Source: Sphingomonas kaistensis | GTDB taxonomy: Bacteria; Pseudomonadota; Alphaproteobacteria; Sphingomonadales; Sphingomonadaceae | Reading direction: 5' to 3' | DNA: 64,000 nucleotides | Assembly (NCBI RefSeq): GCF_011927725.1 | Contig: NZ_JAATJC010000001.1 | Location: 496,001-560,000, forward strand | In this document: piece by piece, positions 50,414 through 60,530 of the stretch | How positions within the stretch are numbered: the first letter of the stretch is position 1 | Layout: the number at the start of each line of letters is the position of its first letter | Position numbers and translations under genes: made by a program | Notes under the pieces: model-generated | What the model saw: the letters and a program-made list of their open reading frames with translations, nothing else | What the model was told of the DNA's origin: nothing | Databases searched by the model: none

Positions 50414-51541
50414 TTACTTCGCCTCCAGTTCGGGCAGGATCTGGTGCAGCGCGTCGAGGCACGAATGGGCCAGCCGCTTGGACCGCTCCGGGCTCCACCC
50501 GTGGACCGGGTCGGCCAGCGGATCATGGTCCTTGAACGGCATTTCCAGCGTCATCGACACGCATCCGTAGCGCTCGGCAAGCTGGGTCGTGCTCATCGAC
50601 AGATTGGCCTCGCCCGGCCGCGACAGTTCATAGCCCTGGCTGGTCTGGAAATCGGGGCAGATCCGCTCCAGCGTGTTGGCAAACAGATGGTACTTCTCCT
50701 CCTGCCGCGCGGTCAGGCTGGGAATACCCTCGAAGCCCGCCAGGAAGTTGGCGGCGATCGCCTCGTCCCCGTGGATGTCCATCGCGAACACCGGCTTGGC
50801 CTCGTCCATCGCATTGCGGACGCACAGCACTTCGGGGCTGCGCTCCGCCGACGGCGCATGCCATTCGCGGTTGAGGTTCACGCCCACCGCATTGGTACGC
50901 AGGTGCCCGCGCGCGGACCCGTCGGGGTTCATGTTGGGCACGCAGTGGAAGGTGCAGCGGGCACGCAGCGCGCGGGCAACCGCGTCGTCGGGATCGACCA
51001 GCCGCTCCAGCGCGCCTTCCATCCACCATTCGGCCATGCTCTCGCCCGGATGCTGGCGGGCATAAAGCCAAACGGTGAGCGGCCCCTCGCCGATCGTCAG
51101 GCAATCGATCGCCTGCCCGTCGAGGCTGACGCCCAGCTCGCGGTGGGTCACCTGCGGCAGCTCGGCCAGTGCGGCGACGAGGTCGTTGTGCCGGTCCATC
51201 GAATAGGGCGCGAAATAGGCCACCCACAGCAGGTCGCTGTCGACCTCGGCGTTGATGGTCAGCACGCCATTGTCATAACTGGTGTCGGCCAGCACCCAAT
51301 TCTCGCGGTCGGTCGACACCCGCGCCTGATAGCCCGGCCAGCCCATCGGATAGGCCGACTTCGCGCAATTGGTGAGCCGCAGCGTCAGCGCCTGGCCGCG
51401 CACGCCGGCCAGGCGGAAGTGGAACCACTGGTAGAAATCGGACTGAGCGTCGTTGACGATCTCGAGGTCGAGGGTCGAACCCTCTGCCTTGACCAGCCGG
51501 ATGTTGCCGCTGTCGAAGGCGCTGTTGACGGATATGGACAT
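50414..51541 (-). CDS. M14 family cytosolic carboxypeptidase-like protein
   Basis: A 375-residue protein without signal peptide. An N-terminal beta domain (about 1-115, [24 protein letters not shown]) precedes an M14 zinc domain: [15 protein letters not shown] with His164 and Glu167, [33 protein letters not shown] with zinc ligand His257, and MTLEMPFKD with the catalytic Glu. This is the layout of the cytosolic carboxypeptidase (CCP/AGBL) branch, which in eukaryotes removes glutamates from tubulin; the bacterial substrate is unknown. It sits between hutH and gpmA with gaps of 26 and 4 bases. Confidence 0.9.
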   Translation of the reverse strand: MSISVNSAFDSGNIRLVKAEGSTLDLEIVNDAQSDFYQWFHFRLAGVRGQALTLRLTNCAKSAYPMGWPGYQARVSTDRENWVLADTSYDNGVLTINAEVDSDLLWVAYFAPYSMDRHNDLVAALAELPQVTHRELGVSLDGQAIDCLTIGEGPLTVWLYARQHPGESMAEWWMEGALERLVDPDDAVARALRARCTFHCVPNMNPDGSARGHLRTNAVGVNLNREWHAPSAERSPEVLCVRNAMDEAKPVFAMDIHGDEAIAANFLAGFEGIPSLTARQEEKYHLFANTLERICPDFQTSQGYELSRPGEANLSMSTTQLAERYGCVSMTLEMPFKDHDPLADPVHGWSPERSKRLAHSCLDALHQILPELEAK

Positions 51542-51567
51542 GGGGCCGCGCCTTAAGGGCTCAGCGC

Positions 51568-53082
51568 TCAGCGGCCAAGAAGAAAGCCGCCGCTCATCCG
51601 CCCGTCGAGCACCGCCGACTGCAGCGCCGCCATTTCATCCGCCCAATAACGGTCCGCCTCAAGCCGCGGACTGATCGCACGTACCGCGCCATGCAGCGCG
51701 GCGAGCGCCGGGGAGGTGGCCAGCGGGGCATGGTAATCGACCCCCTGCGCGGCAGTGATCAGCTCCACCGCCACCACGCCGGCCGCGTTGCGTGCCACGG
51801 CCACCGCCTTGCGCGCGGCGATCGGGGCCATCGAGACATGGTCTTCCTGGCCGGCCGAGGTCGGGATCGAATCGACCGAGGCCGGGAAGGCGAGGCTGCG
51901 GTTTTCCGCCACCAGCGCGGCGGCGGTGACCTGCGGGATCATCAGCCCGCTGTTGACCCCGCCGTCGTCGGTCAGGAACGCCGGCAGCCCGCTCATCTTG
52001 GGATCGACCAGCACCGAGATGCGCCGCTCGGACAGGCTGGCGATTTCGCACAGCGCAAGGGTAATGGTGTCGGCGGCGAAGGCGACCGGCTGGGCGTGGA
52101 AGTTGCCGCCCGAGATGGCGTCGTCGCCATCCTCGCCGCTGAACAGGATCGGATTGTCGGTAACCGCAGCGGCTTCGATGGTCAGGGTGCGCGCGGCATT
52201 CTCAAGCAGGTCGAGCGCGGCGCCCATCACCTGCGGCTGGCAGCGGAAGCTGTAAGGGTCCTGCACCCGGCCGCAGCGATGGTGCGAGGAGACGATCGCC
52301 GATCCGTCGAGCAAGCGGCTGAGTTCGCCCGCGACGCGGATCTGTCCCGGCTGTCCGCGCAACGCCGAGATGCGCGGGTCGAACGGCTTGACGCTGCCCT
52401 TCAGCGCATCGACCGCCAGCGCCCCGGCCTGCAGCGCGGCCCCGAACACCCGCTCCGCCGCGAACAGCGCGTCGAGCGCCACCGCGGTGCTGAACTGGGT
52501 CCCGTTGATCAGCGCCAGCCCTTCCTTGGGCCCGAGCTCCAGCGGCGCCCGCCCCATCCGCTCCAGCGCGGCGGCCGCGGGCAGGCGCTCGCCGGCGAGG
52601 TCGATCCAGCCATGCCCCATCAAGGCCGCGGTCATGTGCGCCAGCGGTGCGAGATCGCCCGACGCACCGACCGACCCCTGCGAGGGGATCACCGGCATCG
52701 CATCGCCATCGAGCAGCGCCTGCAGTGCCTCGACGACCTCGCGCCGCACCCCCGAATGCCCGCGCCCCAGCCCGAGCAGCTTGAGCACGATCATCAGCCG
52801 CGTGACGTGCCGAGGCGTCGCCTCGCCCAGACCGCAGCTGTGCGAGAGGATGAGGTTGCGCTGAAGCTCGGCCAGCCGATCATGCGGAATGCGCTCCTGC
52901 GCCAGCAGGCCAAAGCCGGTGTTGATCCCGTACACCGTCTCCCCGCCGGCAACGATGCGCGCGACGGCGGCAGCGGAAGCGTCGATGCGGCCAAGCGCGG
53001 CGTCATCGAGGCGGGCGGACGACCCGTTCCGCAGCTGGCGAAGGGTGGCGAGGGTGATGGCTTCGGGATCGAGGATAAGCAT
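51568..53082 (-). CDS. hutH: Histidine ammonia-lyase
   Basis: A 504-residue enzyme that removes ammonia from L-histidine to give urocanate, first step of histidine use. The MIO cofactor forms from Ala140-Ser141-Gly142 in [23 protein letters not shown] (51-58) and [10 protein letters not shown] also mark it. Normal length. It heads a minus-strand run with the M14 gene and gpmA. hutU and hutI lie 1 kb upstream, separated by an opposite-strand gene. Confidence 0.96.
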   Translation of the reverse strand: MLILDPEAITLATLRQLRNGSSARLDDAALGRIDASAAAVARIVAGGETVYGINTGFGLLAQERIPHDRLAELQRNLILSHSCGLGEATPRHVTRLMIVLKLLGLGRGHSGVRREVVEALQALLDGDAMPVIPSQGSVGASGDLAPLAHMTAALMGHGWIDLAGERLPAAAALERMGRAPLELGPKEGLALINGTQFSTAVALDALFAAERVFGAALQAGALAVDALKGSVKPFDPRISALRGQPGQIRVAGELSRLLDGSAIVSSHHRCGRVQDPYSFRCQPQVMGAALDLLENAARTLTIEAAAVTDNPILFSGEDGDDAISGGNFHAQPVAFAADTITLALCEIASLSERRISVLVDPKMSGLPAFLTDDGGVNSGLMIPQVTAAALVAENRSLAFPASVDSIPTSAGQEDHVSMAPIAARKAVAVARNAAGVVAVELITAAQGVDYHAPLATSPALAALHGAVRAISPRLEADRYWADEMAALQSAVLDGRMSGGFLLGR

Positions 53083-53220
53083 GGGCGCCCCTTAGAACGG
53101 ATGCCCGCGAAACGGGAGAGGCGCGGTCCTACTCCGCTAACCCTTTCGATAGAGGACCGGGCTATTCACAAGGTGTCTGCCCGCAAGGCAGGCTTGTATC
53201 TTCACCACACCGGACACCCA

Positions 53221-53937
53221 ATGCGCAGCAGAAATCTAGAACGAGACAGAAACGTCCGCATCGCCATGATGATGCTAATTGCACTTGCTTCCGTTTTGCT
53301 TTGGCAGACATCGCCCGGCCAGTTCATCCTCTACCCCTTCACCATCCTCGCGACCTGGTTTCACGAGTTCGGGCACGGCCTTGCAGCCTTGCTGACCGGT
53401 AACGCATTCCACGAAATGCTGATCTTTCCTAATGGGTCCGGGCTTGCCAGCACAGGTCGGCGCTATGACGCCTACCGCCTTACCCACGCCCTGATCCCAG
53501 CAGGCGGTCTGTTAGGCCCTCCGATTGCCGGCGCGCTGCTCATCGTTGCATCGCGTAGCCGTGAAGCAACGCAGGGTGGCCTCAGCCTGCTCGGGATCCT
53601 GTTGATTGCCTCGACCGCGATCTGGGTCAGAACCCTTGTCGGATGGTTGGTCCTGCCAGCGATGGGCGCGATCATTCTCGTGATCGCGTACCGTGCGTCT
53701 CCCGCCGTCCAGCGCCTTGCGATCCAGTTACTCGGCGTGCAGGCCGTCATCAGCGTATGGGCGCAGCTCGACTATCTCTTCATGTCCGAAGCCAATGTCG
53801 ACGGTAAGGTCGGGCGTTCGGATTCAGCCGCCATCGCCGATGCGTTGTTTGCCCCCTATTGGTTCTGGGGCGCCGCCATCAGCGTCGCGAGTTTTGCCTT
53901 GCTGTGGTGGAGCCTGAAGGTCGCAATTCGGCGCTGA
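53221..53937 (+). CDS. M50B-type membrane zinc peptidase-like protein
   Basis: A 238-residue integral membrane protein with about six helices. The HEFGH zinc motif (His48, Glu49, His52) in helix 2 (TWFHEFGHGLAALLTG) matches the M50B group; AGGLLGPPIAGALL may be the second conserved region. The substrate and role are unknown. It lies on the plus strand between hutU and hutH, both minus. Its codon use and base composition look less GC-rich than its neighbours, a possible sign of later insertion. There is no strong ribosome site before the ATG at 53221. Confidence 0.78.
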   Translation: MRSRNLERDRNVRIAMMMLIALASVLLWQTSPGQFILYPFTILATWFHEFGHGLAALLTGNAFHEMLIFPNGSGLASTGRRYDAYRLTHALIPAGGLLGPPIAGALLIVASRSREATQGGLSLLGILLIASTAIWVRTLVGWLVLPAMGAIILVIAYRASPAVQRLAIQLLGVQAVISVWAQLDYLFMSEANVDGKVGRSDSAAIADALFAPYWFWGAAISVASFALLWWSLKVAIRR

Positions 53938-54069
53938 AGCGCCGTTGCAAAGTAGGATTTCGCCTGCTCAGCTACCCTCGGCGTCACTGCCAGGCTCTTT
54001 CACTTCGTCGACCATCCGCATCCCGGCGTGAACACCCCGCCCTATGGGAACTTCGAGAACTTTGTGACC

Positions 54070-55728
54070 TCAGCCGAGGCTCGGCAGGTCCAGCCCCTGC
54101 TCCCGCGCGCAGGCCACCGCTTCCTCATACCCCGCATCGGCGTGACGCATGACCCCGGTGGCTGGGTCGTTCCACAGCACGCGCTCCAGCCGCCGCGCGG
54201 CTTCGTCGGTGCCGTCGGCAACGATCACCATGCCGGCATGCTGGCTATAGCCCATTCCGACCCCGCCGCCGTGGTGGAGCGATACCCAGGTCGCGCCGCT
54301 CGCGGTGTTGAGCAGGGCGTTGAGCAGCGGCCAGTCGCTGATCGCATCGCTGCCGTCCTTCATCGCCTCGGTCTCACGGTTGGGGCTCGCGACCGAGCCG
54401 CTGTCGAGATGGTCGCGGCCGATCACGACCGGCGCCTTGAGTTCGCCGCTGCGCACCATCTCGTTGAAGGCGAGGCCGAGGCGGTGGCGCTGGCCGAGGC
54501 CGACCCAGCAGATGCGCGCGGGCAGGCCCTGGAACGCGATCCGCTCGCGCGCCATGTCGAGCCAGCGGTGGAGGTGGGGGTCGTCGGGGATCAGCTCCTT
54601 CACCTTGGCATCGGTCTTGTAGATGTCCTCGGGATCGCCGCTCAGCGCGACCCAGCGGAACGGCCCCACCCCGCGGCAGAACAGGGGCCGGATGTAGGCC
54701 GGCACGAAGCCGGGGAAGTCGAAGGCATGCTCGACGCCGGTGTCGAGCGCTTCCTGGCGGATGTTGTTGCCATAGTCGAAGACGGGGATGCCCTCGGCCT
54801 TGAAGCTTAACAGTGCCTCGACATGGCGCGCCATGGAGATGCGCGCGGCCGCCGCGGTGCCCTCGGGGTCACGCTCGCGGCGCTCGATCCATTCGGCGAC
54901 GGTCCAGCCCATTGGCAGGTAGCCGTTGACCGGATCGTGGGCGCTGGTCTGGTCGGTGATGGCGTCCGGCCGGATGCCGCGGGCGAGCATCTCGGGGACG
55001 ATCTCGGCCGCGTTTCCGAGCAGGCCGACACTGGTCGGCTCCGTCGCCGCGGCGATGATCTCGAGCGCCTCGTCGATGGTCGCGGCGCGGCGGTCGAGGT
55101 AGCGGGTTTCGAGGCGTTTCTCGATCCGGCTTTCCTGGCATTCGATGGCGATGCAGTGCGCGCCGGCCATCACCGCCGCCAGCGGCTGCGCCCCGCCCAT
55201 CCCGCCGAGGCCGGCGGTCAGGATCCACTTGCCCGACAGGTCACCGCCGAAATGCTGGCGTCCCATCTCGGCAAAGGTTTCAAAGGTGCCCTGAACGATG
55301 CCCTGCGTGCCGATGTAGATCCAGCTGCCGGCGGTCATCTGGCCGTACATCATCAGGCCCGCGCGATCGAGCTTGTGAAAATGCTCCCACGTCGCCCACT
55401 TGGGGACGAGGTTCGAATTCGCCAGCAGCACGCGGGGGGCGTCGGGGTGGGTGCGGAAGACACCGACCGGCTTGCCCGACTGTACCAGCATCGTCTCGTC
55501 GCCCTCCAGCCGCTCCAGCGTCTCGACGATCCGGTCGAAACTCGCCCAGTCGCGCGCGGCGCGGCCGATGCCGCCGTAGACGACCAGGCTCTGCGGATCC
55601 TCCGCCACCTCGTCGTCGAGATTATTCTGGAGCATCCGCACCGCCGCTTCGGTTTGCCAGCTTTTGGCGACCAGCTCGGGGCCGCGACGGGCCCGGATGA
55701 TGCGCTGATTGTCGCGGCGGTCGTTCAC
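54070..55728 (-). CDS. hutU: Urocanate hydratase
   Basis: A 552-residue NAD-dependent enzyme turning urocanate into imidazolone propionate. [19 protein letters not shown] opens it; [29 protein letters not shown] (NAD site), [14 protein letters not shown] and [30 protein letters not shown] are family motifs. The start is a GTG at 55728, overlapping the hutI stop by four bases. Downstream gene order breaks at the M50B gene. Confidence 0.96.
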   Translation of the reverse strand: MNDRRDNQRIIRARRGPELVAKSWQTEAAVRMLQNNLDDEVAEDPQSLVVYGGIGRAARDWASFDRIVETLERLEGDETMLVQSGKPVGVFRTHPDAPRVLLANSNLVPKWATWEHFHKLDRAGLMMYGQMTAGSWIYIGTQGIVQGTFETFAEMGRQHFGGDLSGKWILTAGLGGMGGAQPLAAVMAGAHCIAIECQESRIEKRLETRYLDRRAATIDEALEIIAAATEPTSVGLLGNAAEIVPEMLARGIRPDAITDQTSAHDPVNGYLPMGWTVAEWIERRERDPEGTAAAARISMARHVEALLSFKAEGIPVFDYGNNIRQEALDTGVEHAFDFPGFVPAYIRPLFCRGVGPFRWVALSGDPEDIYKTDAKVKELIPDDPHLHRWLDMARERIAFQGLPARICWVGLGQRHRLGLAFNEMVRSGELKAPVVIGRDHLDSGSVASPNRETEAMKDGSDAISDWPLLNALLNTASGATWVSLHHGGGVGMGYSQHAGMVIVADGTDEAARRLERVLWNDPATGVMRHADAGYEEAVACAREQGLDLPSLG

Positions 55729-56927
55729 TGTTCCACTCCCCCGAAGATCCGTCGTTCCGGCATGAGGCCGAGCCAGTAGCCGAGCTCGGCGGGTTCGGCG
55801 ATCCGCCACACTGCGAGATCGGCCGCCTTGCCCGGCGCGATCGAGCCGACCTCATCGGCCAGCCCCAGCGCGCGCGCGGCATGGCTGGTCATGCCGGCGA
55901 TCGCCTCCTCCGGCGTCAGGCCAAACAGGTTGCACGCCATGTTCATCGCAAGCTGCGGCACCAGATTGGGCGAGGTGCCTGGATTGCAATCGGAAGCGAC
56001 GGCCATCGCCACTCCATGCTTGCGGAGAAGGTCGACCGGCGGCTGCCGGGTTTCGCGCAGGGTGTAGAAAGCGCCCGGCAGCAACACCGCGACGGTACCG
56101 GCCGCCGCCATCGCCGCCGCCCCGGCTTCATCGAGATGCTCGAGGTGATCGGCCGACAAGGCGTTGTGGCGCGCGGCAAGCGCTGCGCCATTCTGGTTGG
56201 AGAGCTGCTCGGCATGAAGCCGGACTGGCAGTCCATGCGCGGCGGCGGCCTCAAACAGGCGCTCGGTCTCGGCCGGAGTGAAGGCGATGCCTTCGCAAAA
56301 AGCGTCAACCGACGTCGCAAGCCCAAGCCGCGCGACGGTCGGGACCAGATCCTCGATCATCCGGTCGACGAAGCTGTCGCGGTCGGCGCCGGCCGGCAGG
56401 GCGTGGAGCGCCAGGAGGGTCGGCACCACCCGCGCCGGCTCGGACCGGGCCAGGGTACGGATGACGTTGAGCAGGCGAAGCTCGGCGGCGGGATCGAGGC
56501 CGTAGCCCGACTTGATCTCGACCGTGGTCACCCCGCCCCGCATCAGCGCGTGCAGCCGCCGCCGGCTCTGGTCGAGCAGCTCGGTGACGCTTGCGGCGGC
56601 GGTGGCGCGCACGGTCGAGGCGATCCCCCCGCCTTCGCGCGCGATCTCCTCATAGGTAGCGCCGGCGCGGCGCCGGGCGTGCTCGCCCGCGCGGGTGCCG
56701 CCGAACACGAGGTGGGTGTGGCAGTCGATCAGGCCCGGCGTCACGAACGCACCGCCGAGCGGCACTACTTCGCCGGCACGGGTTCCCGCCAGCTCGGTCC
56801 GGCGGCCGACCCGCACGATCCGGCCGTCGTGGATGCCGATCGCGGCATTGTTGATGAGGCCGAGCGGATTGCCGGGCGACGGGATCATCGTCAGGACATG
56901 GCAGTCGGTCAGCAGGCGGTCCCACAT
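55725..56927 (-). CDS. hutI: Imidazolonepropionase
   Basis: A 400-residue amidohydrolase opening the ring of imidazolone propionate to N-formimino-L-glutamate. Metal site [26 protein letters not shown] and SDCNPGTSP give the remaining ligands. The start ATG at 56927 follows a very short divergent spacer (36 bases) to hutG, so a shared regulator may sit there. Translationally coupled to hutU. Confidence 0.95.
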   Translation of the reverse strand: MWDRLLTDCHVLTMIPSPGNPLGLINNAAIGIHDGRIVRVGRRTELAGTRAGEVVPLGGAFVTPGLIDCHTHLVFGGTRAGEHARRRAGATYEEIAREGGGIASTVRATAAASVTELLDQSRRRLHALMRGGVTTVEIKSGYGLDPAAELRLLNVIRTLARSEPARVVPTLLALHALPAGADRDSFVDRMIEDLVPTVARLGLATSVDAFCEGIAFTPAETERLFEAAAAHGLPVRLHAEQLSNQNGAALAARHNALSADHLEHLDEAGAAAMAAAGTVAVLLPGAFYTLRETRQPPVDLLRKHGVAMAVASDCNPGTSPNLVPQLAMNMACNLFGLTPEEAIAGMTSHAARALGLADEVGSIAPGKAADLAVWRIAEPAELGYWLGLMPERRIFGGVEQ

Positions 56928-56963
56928 GCGACAAGCCTGTAGGCGGGTGCTAGAGCAGCGGCA

Positions 56964-57863
56964 ATGACCAGCGCATGGCCCAATCTCTCCGACCTCTTGC
57001 TTGCCACCGATGCGGCGGCCCCGATCGGACTGGTCGGGGCGCCGCTCGGCGCGGGATCGGTCACCCCGGGCCGCTGCGACCTCGCCCCGGCGAGGCTTCG
57101 GGCGGTGATGAAGCGGATCGGGCTGTACGACATCGACACCGGTCGCGAGCTCGGCTCCGCAATCGCCGACCATGGCGATGCTGCGATCGGCGACCTCGAT
57201 ATCGAGGCGGCGACCGGGCCGATCCGGTCGGCCGTGAAGGATGCGGTCCGGCGCCATTCGCTGACTGTGCTGATCGGTGGCAATAATGCCGTCACCCGCC
57301 CGGGGGTGCTGGGCATGGCGGAGGCGCTCGGGCTCCCGCTCGACAAGGTCGGTCTGATCACGCTCGATGCCCATTTCGACATGCGCGGGCTTGAGAACGG
57401 CTTGTCGAACGGCAATCCGGTCCGGGCGCTGATCGAGGACGGCCTGCCCGGACGCAACATTGTGCAGATCGGGCTGGCGCCTTGGGCGAACAGCCGCGAG
57501 ATGCACGAATTCGCCCAGGGCGAGGGCGCCGCCACGGTGAGCCTTGGCAATTTCCACGGCATGGGCGTGACGTGGACCGTCGATCACGCCTTCGAGTGCC
57601 TCGAGCATGTCGAGGCGATCCTGCTCGACTGCGATATCGACGTCATCGACCGAAGCCAGTTCCCGGGGGCCCCGGGGGCGCGGGCAGGCGGCATGAGCGT
57701 CCATGACTTCTTCAAGGCCGTTCGCCTGTTCGCCGCGCATCGTAAGGTCCGCGCGATCGACCTCACCGAATGGGACCCGCCGCTCGACCAGACCGACCTC
57801 AGCGCGCTGACCGCCGGACGCTGGCTGGCGGAGGTCGTCGCCGGCTTCGAATCCCGCGCCTAG
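56964..57863 (+). CDS. hutG: Formimidoylglutamase (arginase family)
   Basis: A 299-residue ureohydrolase-fold protein. With hutI, hutU and hutH adjacent, it should split N-formimino-L-glutamate to glutamate and formamide. The metal motifs are DAHFD (135-139) and DCDIDVID (222-229). The first arginase motif GGDHS is changed to GGNNA (Asn107-Asn108), losing the usual His ligand of one manganese. SRPGFPGAPGARAGG-like loop follows (PGAPGARAGGMS). Start ATG at 56964. It is convergent with the kinase gene, sharing a CTAG across their stops. Confidence 0.85.
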   Translation: MTSAWPNLSDLLLATDAAAPIGLVGAPLGAGSVTPGRCDLAPARLRAVMKRIGLYDIDTGRELGSAIADHGDAAIGDLDIEAATGPIRSAVKDAVRRHSLTVLIGGNNAVTRPGVLGMAEALGLPLDKVGLITLDAHFDMRGLENGLSNGNPVRALIEDGLPGRNIVQIGLAPWANSREMHEFAQGEGAATVSLGNFHGMGVTWTVDHAFECLEHVEAILLDCDIDVIDRSQFPGAPGARAGGMSVHDFFKAVRLFAAHRKVRAIDLTEWDPPLDQTDLSALTAGRWLAEVVAGFESRA

Positions 57864-59431
57864 CTCAACAGCTCGTCAAGCGAGGCCGACAGGGCCGCGG
57901 CGCTGATCGGCTTCTTGAGGATCCGGGCGCGGCCATTCACCGCCTTGTCGATCGCGTCGCTGTCGGCATAGCCCGTCAGGAACAGCAGTTTGAGGTCGGG
58001 GTGCTGCTCCAGCACCCGGGCGGCAAGCTGCGCGCCGTTCATCCCGGGCATGGCGTAATCGAACAGCGCCAGATCCGGGGTCATGCGTTCGAGCTCGAGC
58101 AGCGCCTGCGGCCCATTCTCGGCCTCGGTCACCCGGTGACCATCCGCGCGAAGCATGTCGGCCACCGCCTGGCGAACCTCCGGATCGTCGTCGACCAGCA
58201 GCACGTTGACCTTGCGCCCCGGCGAGGCCGATTGCCCGCCCCCTCGCACCGCCGGAGCCGCAGCCTCGGCGGCGGGGGTGCGCGGGAGGAGCAGGGTCAC
58301 TGCCGTCCCCTCGCCCGGCTCGCTGTCGATGCGCAGGTCGCCGCCGGCAGCGCGCGCGACGCCATAGGCCATCGAAAGGCCGAGCCCGGTACCGCGCCCC
58401 GGCCCCTTGGTGGTGAAGAAAGGCTCGAGCGCGCGCGCCACGATGTCGGGGGTCATGCCGACACCCTGATCGACGATCCGAACCGCGACGCGGTCCGCCG
58501 CATCGACCTCTGCCCGGACGAGCAAGCGGCCGCCCGACGGCATGGCGTCACGGCCGTTGATGGCGAGATTGATGATGGCAAGCTCCAGCTGGGTCGCATC
58601 GGATCGGACGGTGCCGAGATCCGGCCCGACATCGACCTGTAGGTCGACGGTCGGGCCAACCGAGTTGCGGAGCAGGCCGGACATGTCCCGGAGCAGCTTG
58701 CCGACATCGATGTCGGTCGCCTCCAGCCGCTGGCGACGCGAGAAGGTCAGCAACTGGCCGGTGAGCTTGGCTCCGCGCTCGCTGGCAAGCGCGGCATTGG
58801 CGGCCCAGCGCAGGACCTTGTCCTTGTTGTCGGGCGCGAGCTTGATCAGTTCGAGGTTGCCCGAAATCGCCTGCAACAGATTGTTGAAGTCATGCGCGAT
58901 GCCGCCCGTCAACTGGCCGACCGCTTCCATTTTGTTGGCCTGCACCAGCGCAGCCTCGGCCCGTTCGCGCTGCGCCACTTCGCCGCGCAATTGCTCCAGC
59001 GCGGCGTCACGTTCGGCTAGCGCGGCGGCAAGCTCGTCATTCTTCTTCTGGAGCATCGAGGGGCTGGGGATTGCCAGGGCCTTTGGCAGCAAAGGCCACA
59101 ACAGGATGGCGGTGGGTACGCTGGCGATTGCGGTGATCGCCTTGATCGTCGCTTCGGCGGCATAATCGCCGTTCCAGAGGTTCCAGATCCCCATGATGTG
59201 AGTCAGGCCGCACGACATGATGAACAGGGCGAACAGCCAGAACATCTTGCCGAATTCGATGTCGGGCCGCTTGCGGACAAAGGTGACCAGCGCCACCGGG
59301 ATCGAGAAATAGGACGCCGCGATCAGGGCGTCCGACACGACATGGGTCCAGATCAGCTCGGGCTGCCACAGCAGGCAATAACCGTGCGGCGCATAGTCGC
59401 CGGAGAAGAAAGCCTTGGCGGAGTCGAGCAT
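57860..59431 (-). CDS. Hybrid histidine kinase with ethylene-receptor-like (ETR1) membrane sensor
   Basis: A 523-residue sensor kinase. Residues about 25-115 are three membrane helices with the pattern of the plant ETR1 ethylene-binding domain. Asp34, Tyr41 and Pro45 (SDALIAASYFSIP), Ile71, Cys74 and His78 (IMSCGLTH) have exactly the same spacing as ETR1 Asp25, Tyr32, Pro36, Ile62, Cys65, His69; Cys and His hold Cu(I). A coiled coil (130-165), HisKA with phospho-His180 (GGIAHDFNN), HATPase (LAINGRDAM, DQGVGM, GRGTGLGLSMAYG) and a receiver domain (Asp458 in FDYAMPGMNG, Lys507) follow. No GAF domain. The ATG at 59431 follows AGGAT. Confidence 0.9.
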   Translation of the reverse strand: MLDSAKAFFSGDYAPHGYCLLWQPELIWTHVVSDALIAASYFSIPVALVTFVRKRPDIEFGKMFWLFALFIMSCGLTHIMGIWNLWNGDYAAEATIKAITAIASVPTAILLWPLLPKALAIPSPSMLQKKNDELAAALAERDAALEQLRGEVAQRERAEAALVQANKMEAVGQLTGGIAHDFNNLLQAISGNLELIKLAPDNKDKVLRWAANAALASERGAKLTGQLLTFSRRQRLEATDIDVGKLLRDMSGLLRNSVGPTVDLQVDVGPDLGTVRSDATQLELAIINLAINGRDAMPSGGRLLVRAEVDAADRVAVRIVDQGVGMTPDIVARALEPFFTTKGPGRGTGLGLSMAYGVARAAGGDLRIDSEPGEGTAVTLLLPRTPAAEAAAPAVRGGGQSASPGRKVNVLLVDDDPEVRQAVADMLRADGHRVTEAENGPQALLELERMTPDLALFDYAMPGMNGAQLAARVLEQHPDLKLLFLTGYADSDAIDKAVNGRARILKKPISAAALSASLDELLS

Positions 59432-59513
59432 GAAGACATCCTGCACGGGGCAGGCAGGAATGCCCGCCGAGGCAGCCAGCCTAGAGTCATCGAGACGACA
59501 TGCCAATCATGGT

Positions 59514-60530
59514 TCAGCCGTTCCGGAGCAGGTCGGCCAGGCCAGCGGGAGTCAGGGGATGGCTGAGCTGCTCGCAGCGGCACTGGTCGGGGCGCTTGTC
59601 GGGTCGTCTCCTCAGCAGCCTGGTACCGTGGCGAAAGCGGCCATTGGTGACCTGATCGTAGAGGACTTCCACCACCAGTTCCGGGCGCAAGGGGACCCAC
59701 TCCGCCGTCCGTTCACGCGACCAGCGGCTGGGCTTGTCCGGCCGGTTGCCGGTGAAGCCCTCTCCGCCACCCAGCGGAGCGAGCTCGGCCGCCCACTCTC
59801 GCCGCTCGGCCGCCTTGAAGCTGGAACAGAAGCCGACATGATGAAGCAGCCCCTCGTCGCCGTAGAGGCCGAGCAGAAGCGAAGCGACGCCCCCGCCGCT
59901 GGCAGCGCTGCGGTAGCCGCCGACGACGCAATCAGCGCTGCGATGGTGCTTGATCTTCAGCATCGCGCGTTCACCCGCGCGATAGGGTTCGTCACTGCGC
60001 TTGGCGATGACGCCGTCGAGCGCTCCGCCGCTCCGTTTCAGCCAGTCACGGGCCTGCGCGATGTCGCCGGTTTGCGGTGACAGGAGGAGCGACGGCGCCT
60101 TCGCCTTTTGTACGAGCCGCTCGAGCCACTGGCGACGTTCCGCCAGCGGTGTTTGCTCCAGTTGCTGCTTGCCCCAGCCCAGGAGATCGAACGCGATGAA
60201 CAAGGCCGGCCTCTCGGCGGCGAGCTTGCGGACTCGGCTCTCGGCCGGATGAAGGCGCTGCGACAAGGCGTCGAAGCTGAGGCCGTCCGCGGTTTCGATC
60301 ACTAGTTCGCCGTCCAGCGCCAGGTCGCCCGCAGGCAATCCCGCGATCAGCGTTTCGATTTCGGGGAAGTAGCGCCCGAGCGGCTTTCCCGAGCGGGACC
60401 ACAAGGCGACCTCGCCCCCGGTCCGCAGCGCAAGGCAGCGGAAGCCGTCCCATTTGGGCTCGTAACGCCACTCGGATCCAGCCGGCAGCTCGTCGACCAG
60501 CAGCGCTTCCATCGTCGCGGGCGCGGTCAT
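59514..60530 (-). CDS. ATP-dependent DNA ligase (LigC/LigD-ligase type)
   Basis: A 338-residue enzyme: nucleotidyltransferase domain with KxDG motif EPKWDGFR (AMP-lysine Lys26), LDGELVI, FDLLGW and EGVIAKR-like DGVIAKRSDEPY, then an OB domain ending TRLLRRRPDKRP. It seals nicks using ATP; small two-domain ligases of this kind work in repair. It has no polymerase or nuclease domain and no Ku gene is in view. Its start overlaps the stop of the exonuclease III gene (ATGA), suggesting the two act together in base-excision or strand-break repair. Confidence 0.92.
   Translation of the reverse strand: MTAPATMEALLVDELPAGSEWRYEPKWDGFRCLALRTGGEVALWSRSGKPLGRYFPEIETLIAGLPAGDLALDGELVIETADGLSFDALSQRLHPAESRVRKLAAERPALFIAFDLLGWGKQQLEQTPLAERRQWLERLVQKAKAPSLLLSPQTGDIAQARDWLKRSGGALDGVIAKRSDEPYRAGERAMLKIKHHRSADCVVGGYRSAASGGGVASLLLGLYGDEGLLHHVGFCSSFKAAERREWAAELAPLGGGEGFTGNRPDKPSRWSRERTAEWVPLRPELVVEVLYDQVTNGRFRHGTRLLRRRPDKRPDQCRCEQLSHPLTPAGLADLLRNG

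Noticed and set aside
51691-53220. N-terminal extension of the M50B gene antisense to hutH
   Set aside because: The recognisable protein begins at the ATG at 53221; the earlier 510 codons are the reverse of hutH.
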